This document shows positions 4,554 to 6,920 of a DNA stretch of 6,920 nucleotides, piece after piece. Each line of letters begins with the position of its first letter. Positions within the stretch are counted from its first letter, which is position 1. Made by a program: the position numbers and the translations under genes. The notes beneath the pieces were generated by a model that ran no database searches, had not been told where the DNA came from, and saw only the letters and a program-made list of their open reading frames with translations. The DNA is from GW2011-AR5 sp041645025 (GTDB lineage: Archaea > Aenigmatarchaeota > Aenigmatarchaeia > GW2011-AR5): contig JBAZQV010000044.1 of NCBI GenBank assembly GCA_041645025.1, forward strand, positions 1-6,920, written 5' to 3'.

Positions 4554-5732
4554 ATATTTGCATACTCTTTCTCTGATTTCCCTCTGCACAGCTGAAACAA
4601 ACGCAACTTCATCCTTTGCAAGCGGCTTTGATGTGAAACCATTTTGCGCAAATCCATATGCTCTATTATGTTTGATGTAATCTTCCGGGTCGTCAAAATA
4701 TGCGCAAGAACCTTTGCTTGTAGAGGATACCATAGTAGCCTCGCGGTCGTATTGTTCATTGCCATTAGTTGGAGGTGCAAAATCGTCTACAAAAAATTGT
4801 TCCGTCATATTAGGTGCCCAAAAAGTTATTTTGTACCGGTGTGTTGGTTGACCAAGCCATGTCGAACATTCCCCAGAGTGGTACAAATTCAAGGCATTGA
4901 TATATCCCCAGAATGAAGCGGGAAATCTTGTAAGTCCGTCCTTAACCGCGCCTTTTGTCCCATCCACAACAACGATATCCGGTCCATTAGAATTTATCCA
5001 TCTTAGCGTTTCATTGGAAACGGGGTGCGAACCCGAAAACCCTTCAGGGTGGCGATCGTAGTTTAAAGAAAGCGAATACTCATGAACAACAGTAACTCCT
5101 GTTTCTACCAAACGGTCTTCTACCGGTCTGACGACAAAGTAGCTGCCATATCTTTTATTTCCGATAACGAGCAGGGGATTGCCGTTCTGTCTGGTCAAAA
5201 TATAATTGAAAACCTCGGCAGCCTGTTTCGCCGTCTTCTCGACATGTGTATAAACATCGTCAGTCATTATCAAATCCTTGTCAGCCAACCAGGGAAGCTG
5301 CCTGAAACGATTAAACGAAAATAGTACGTATCCTCTTTCGCGCTCGCCGGCCTTATGGTGTGTGTATTCCAGTTCGATATGAAGCGGGTTAGCGTAATCA
5401 AACCTTCCAGCTTCTATGTCACCCTGCGCAGCTCTAAACAGCTCTACAGCACCAGTTTTCTGGGCAGCTGACCATATTTCAGGTGTAGGCAATAATTTTG
5501 CACTTTGCAACATTCTAAATGACTCTGTCTGCGGCGGCGGGAATTGCATCATAGAAGTAAGTGTATCTAGGTTTATGGCGTCGAAGAACGCCGCAGCATA
5601 TGTTCTATCTGTAAATATCAAATCCAGTCTTCTAATCAAATCAGTTGACCAGTAACTGTCTACGTTTGCCGCGGCAGCTATTTTTGGATGATTTCCAAAT
5701 CTTGCGCTGTATCTTGTGAGATGATTAGCCAT
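4548..5732 (-). CDS. Conserved-looking hypothetical protein, 394 residues
   Basis: I do not recognise a characterised family. The protein looks soluble, with no signal peptide and no membrane helix. Residues about 180-225 contain LLVIGNKRYGSYFVVRPVEDRLVETGV, a strand-turn-helix pattern reminiscent of nucleotide- or phosphate-binding alpha/beta folds. A second such stretch, PDIVVVDGTKGAVKDG (around 254-269), ends in a loop that might bind phosphate. It is rich in Trp/Tyr (WGYINALNLYH, YKITFWAPN) and has a YFDDPEDYIKHNRAYGF motif near the C-terminus. A phosphoribosyltransferase-like fold is a guess only. The ATG is supported by a TATA box 27 bases upstream (leaderless). The stop is interleaved with the porA stop on the other strand (six shared bases). 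It follows the helix-turn-helix gene in the same direction but with its own promoter. Confidence 0.75.
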   Translation of the reverse strand: MANHLTRYSARFGNHPKIAAAANVDSYWSTDLIRRLDLIFTDRTYAAAFFDAINLDTLTSMMQFPPPQTESFRMLQSAKLLPTPEIWSAAQKTGAVELFRAAQGDIEAGRFDYANPLHIELEYTHHKAGERERGYVLFSFNRFRQLPWLADKDLIMTDDVYTHVEKTAKQAAEVFNYILTRQNGNPLLVIGNKRYGSYFVVRPVEDRLVETGVTVVHEYSLSLNYDRHPEGFSGSHPVSNETLRWINSNGPDIVVVDGTKGAVKDGLTRFPASFWGYINALNLYHSGECSTWLGQPTHRYKITFWAPNMTEQFFVDDFAPPTNGNEQYDREATMVSSTSKGSCAYFDDPEDYIKHNRAYGFAQNGFTSKPLAKDEVAFVSAVQREIRERVCKYL

Positions 5733-5756
5733 ATTTAAAAGGAAGTTCTATAACTT

Positions 5757-5762
5757 TTTAAA
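5757..5762 (-). promoter_or_regulatory. TATA box of the 394-residue protein gene
   Basis: TTTAAA, centred about 27 bases before the ATG ending at 5732, predicts a leaderless transcript. Its upstream side (BRE position) abuts the palindrome at 5760-5780. Confidence 0.55.
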
Positions 5763-5780
5763 GTGTTGAAATTTCACTTT
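5760..5780. repeat. Palindrome abutting the promoter of the 394-residue protein gene
   Basis: AAAGTG (5760-5765) mirrors CACTTT (5775-5780), and inside lies the perfect palindrome TGAAATTTCA (5767-5776). It overlaps the stop region of the helix-turn-helix gene and the TATA/BRE region of the gene downstream of it. It may be an operator for that promoter or a weak 3' hairpin. Confidence 0.45.
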
Positions 5781-6207
5781 ATTTGAACATTTCATCTTTT
5801 AACTTCTCCCTGACGTCTTTTACCTTGTCAAAAAGCTCCTGCAATCTCTGTTCCAAGAGAGTCTCCTGCCCTTCCAGATAATACCAAGTAGCATAACTGC
5901 CGAAACGTCTCTTTAGAATGCGCCTTTTTATTTTCGTGCCGCGCTTATTGGACATGAGAAATAGCTCGTTGTGTTTAGGGAATGTTTTTTCTATTTCTAT
6001 AACAGGCATAGGACCTTTTTCCTGAAGGAACTTTTCGAACTCGTTTATGTTTCCCAGTTCCGGCTTCCTGAGACCTTTTATCCAGTGATAAGCAGCAGAA
6101 TAAGAAATATCAAGCTGCTGAGCTATGTCATTTATGCTTTTGCCTTCGCTGTGCAGTTTTATAGCCTCATCGTACTTCTTGCTGTAGAGCTGTCGTCCTC
6201 TTCTCAT
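5779..6207 (-). CDS. Helix-turn-helix DNA-binding protein
   Basis: 142 residues from the ATG chosen here. The frame is also open to a GTG at 6222, but that GTG is part of GGTGAT, a canonical archaeal ribosome site ten bases before the ATG, so I prefer the ATG. Residues 9-45 form a helix-turn-helix of the resolvase/transposase-like type (KKYDEAIKLHSEGKSINDIA, then QQLDISYSAAYHWIKG). A second globular part (55-112) contains KHNELFLMSNKRG, a basic KIKRRILKRRFG and GSYATWYYLEGQE. The C-terminus (113-142) is a charged, probably coiled-coil helix. This architecture is familiar to me from DPANN genomes, with unknown targets. A palindrome at its predicted transcription start suggests autoregulation. 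The gene upstream of the 394-residue ORF is a natural candidate regulator of it. Confidence 0.82.
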   Translation of the reverse strand: MRRGRQLYSKKYDEAIKLHSEGKSINDIAQQLDISYSAAYHWIKGLRKPELGNINEFEKFLQEKGPMPVIEIEKTFPKHNELFLMSNKRGTKIKRRILKRRFGSYATWYYLEGQETLLEQRLQELFDKVKDVREKLKDEMFK

Positions 6208-6252
6208 TGGAATATCAATCACCTTTTCCGCTAACGCTTTTCTTTAGAAAAG

Positions 6253-6266
6253 GGTTACGCATAACC
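6253..6266. repeat. Palindrome at the predicted start of the helix-turn-helix gene transcript
   Basis: GGTTA (6253-6257) mirrors TAACC (6262-6266) around CGCA. With the TATA box at 6291-6298, transcription leftward should begin near 6268, so the palindrome occupies about +2 to +15. A wider mirror, CCGCTAA (6228-6234) and TTAGCGG (6278-6284), surrounds it. This arrangement fits an operator for autorepression. Confidence 0.45.
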
Positions 6267-6290
6267 ATAATTATCAATTAGCGGTTCGGG

Positions 6291-6298
6291 ATTAAATA
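6291..6298 (-). promoter_or_regulatory. TATA box of the helix-turn-helix gene
   Basis: Read on the minus strand as TATTTAAT. It predicts a start near 6268 and a leader of about 60 bases containing the GGTGAT ribosome site, in contrast to the leaderless neighbours. Confidence 0.45.
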
Positions 6299-6316
6299 GC
6301 AAGTAGGCTTTCCAAA

Positions 6317-6324
6317 ATTATAAT
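6317..6324 (+). promoter_or_regulatory. Possible TATA box of a plus-strand intergenic transcript
   Basis: ATTATAAT centred at about 6320 would start transcription near 6347, just at the A/T-rich hairpin 6348-6372. It would drive the short ORF at 6383 and perhaps the downstream membrane protein and porB. AT-rich matches like this are common by chance. Confidence 0.35.
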
Positions 6325-6339
6325 ATTTTTCTTTTGACT

Positions 6340-6399
6340 GGTAGCTACTTTTCTTTTTTCTAAAAAGAAAAGGAGTTAGAGGATGGCTCAAAAGCTACC
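6340..6399 (+). promoter_or_regulatory. Nested inverted repeats enclosing a ribosome site and start codon
   Basis: An 11-bp perfect stem, CTTTTCTTTTT (6348-6358) with AAAAAGAAAAG (6362-6372), has a 3-base loop. An outer exact 7-bp pair, GGTAGCT (6340-6346) with AGCTACC (6393-6399), encloses it. The inner right arm overlaps the ribosome site AAGGAG (6370-6375), and the outer pair encloses the ATG at 6383. If transcribed, this could fold to hide the ribosome site. The predicted start near 6347 would leave the outer left arm outside the RNA, so the outer pair may be chance or a DNA-level site. Confidence 0.4.
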
Positions 6400-6541
6400 C
6401 GTACGTTCATACCCGAAGGTCACGCTGGGACGATATTCTCATCGCCATCCGAAAGATTGTAGTGTAAAAAGTATTAATATGGTGTTTCTCCAAGTGTTAT
6501 CATGGCAAAAAAATCAAAAAGTAATTTCCATGGAAAAGTAA
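6383..6541 (+). CDS. Possible small ORF of 52 codons, doubtful
   Basis: ATG lies seven bases after a good ribosome site, AAGGAG. The product begins MAQKLPVRSYPKVTLGRYSH, is basic, and matches nothing I know. It overlaps the next gene by 40 bases in another frame, and that gene has its own TATA box inside this ORF. The first ~28 codons look richer in G and C than the rest, so the true functional unit may be shorter, or a non-coding RNA. This is the only content I see in the 280-base gap between the two flanking genes apart from promoters and repeats. Confidence 0.25.
   Translation: MAQKLPVRSYPKVTLGRYSHRHPKDCSVKSINMVFLQVLSWQKNQKVISMEK
6472..6479 (+). promoter_or_regulatory. TATA box of the small membrane protein gene
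   Basis: TATTAATA centred 26.5 bases before the ATG at 6502; the ATG has no convincing ribosome site, so a leaderless mRNA carrying this gene and porB is likely. Confidence 0.55.
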
Positions 6542-6732
6542 GGAAACATCAACTTGACCATACTGAAAGAGTCCTGTTGGTCATAATCGGGGTATTTGGT
6601 TTCATCCTGTTCTGGAGAGGCCTTGCAATCGTCATGGGCGACATACCAATGCTTAACAACCCGTTGTTTCTTGTGCTAATCGGTTTCGTTCTGATGTACA
6701 CAAGCGGTCTGCTTATAAAACTTGGGAAGTAA
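6502..6732 (+). CDS. Small two-helix membrane protein
   Basis: 76 residues, function unknown. A basic N-terminus (MAKKSKSNFHGKVRKHQ) is followed by two hydrophobic segments, about 23-45 (ERVLLVIIGVFGFILFWRGL...) and 53-73 (NPLFLVLIGFVLMYTSGLLI), separated by a short polar turn (GDIPMLNN). The positive-inside rule puts the N-terminus in the cytoplasm. A Trp-Arg-Gly in helix one and an Asn-Pro before helix two stand out and may be structural. porB starts nine bases after its stop, so the two genes are probably co-transcribed. No link between such a protein and POR is known to me; a membrane tether is speculation. Confidence 0.75.
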   Translation: MAKKSKSNFHGKVRKHQLDHTERVLLVIIGVFGFILFWRGLAIVMGDIPMLNNPLFLVLIGFVLMYTSGLLIKLGK

Positions 6733-6741
6733 GATTATAGT

Positions 6742-6920
6742 ATGTCAATAGACGTCAACATACAAGAACTCAAACCACTGAAAAACTTCGGTGACGGATG
6801 TCCCGGCTGCGGAACCATTCTGGGTCTCAAGCTGCTTTTGCAATCTTTAGACAATATAGTTCTTGTAAATGCTACCGGCTCTGTAACACCTTTCATAAAA
6901 GTCGATGTGCCTTTTATTCA
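6742..6920 (+). CDS. porB: 2-oxoacid:ferredoxin oxidoreductase beta subunit, N-terminal part (cut by window end)
   Basis: 59 residues are visible. The beta subunit binds the TPP diphosphate and the cluster nearest the active site. The N-terminus contains DGCPGCG (18-24), the usual CxxC pair that holds this cluster, followed by a helix GLKLLLQSL and VLVNATG. In canonical enzymes NATG is followed by a Cys that is the third cluster ligand; here it is Ser47 (codon TCT, one base from Cys). The last ligand and the TPP GDG motif lie beyond the window. The gene completes the G-D-A-B set, but is separated from porA by a minus-strand block of about 2 kb and is placed behind a small membrane-protein gene. 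The ribosome site is weak. Confidence 0.85.
   Translation, partial: MSIDVNIQELKPLKNFGDGCPGCGTILGLKLLLQSLDNIVLVNATGSVTPFIKVDVPFI

Noticed and set aside
4644..5655. Plus-strand open frames opposite the 394-residue gene
   Set aside because: They lie antisense to a long intact frame that has its own promoter; no family resemblance or ribosome sites.
6208..6222. GTG start giving a 147-residue helix-turn-helix protein
   Set aside because: The GTG is part of the GGTGAT ribosome site for the ATG at 6207, so the shorter product is more likely; the longer one cannot be fully excluded.
6281..6300. GGTTCGGG resembling a tRNA T-arm
   Set aside because: No matching acceptor, D or anticodon stems are found around it.
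4548..6501. Mobile element splitting the por operon
   Set aside because: No transposase, integrase, terminal inverted repeats or target duplication can be seen at the edges; the block has similar base composition to its surroundings.
1..6920. CRISPR array, tandem repeat array or defence system
   Set aside because: No regularly spaced direct repeats and no cas, nuclease or toxin-antitoxin proteins were seen.

Overview
The window looks like archaeal DNA, probably from a DPANN-type or other small-genome archaeon; the lineage is inferred and not proven. The evidence is: TATA boxes centred about 26-28 bases before many start codons (leaderless transcripts), GGTGAT/GGAGG ribosome sites, an ADP-forming acetyl-CoA synthetase beta subunit, a four-subunit type 2-oxoacid:ferredoxin oxidoreductase (POR), a single-domain PRC-barrel protein, and a helix-turn-helix protein of a kind I associate with DPANN genomes.

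Left part (1-1900): the 3' end of a probable saccharopine dehydrogenase-family gene faces a lipoprotein-type SlyD-like FKBP prolyl isomerase on the minus strand. Two small proteins of unknown function follow (749-1105 and 1624-1884); their leaderless promoters are strikingly alike. Between them is a PRC-barrel protein with a structured 5' leader.

Middle (1922-4553): an ATP-grasp acetyl-CoA synthetase beta subunit (acdB-like) is followed, after a perfect hairpin and a new promoter, by porG-porD-porA in tight order. Together these would convert a 2-oxoacid to acyl-CoA with reduced ferredoxin, then acyl-CoA to the acid plus ATP. A 14-codon ORF with a canonical ribosome site sits between porD and porA and ends in an ATGA overlap with porA.

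Right part (4548-6920): a minus-strand block (an unrecognised 394-residue protein and a helix-turn-helix regulator) separates porA from porB. On the plus strand there follow a structured intergenic region with a possible 52-codon ORF, a two-helix membrane protein, and the start of porB, cut by the window end.

The main observation is that the POR genes depart from the canonical enzyme at several functional positions at once. The alpha subunit lacks the YPITP motif, the TPP-activating Glu and the substrate Arg as I align them; the delta ferredoxin has Asn in place of a cluster cysteine; and the beta subunit has NATGS where a cluster cysteine (NATGC) is expected. AcdB keeps its phospho-histidine but loses neighbouring conserved residues. 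The reading frames are intact, so this looks like a divergent, possibly repurposed, 2-oxoacid oxidoreductase module and not a decayed one.
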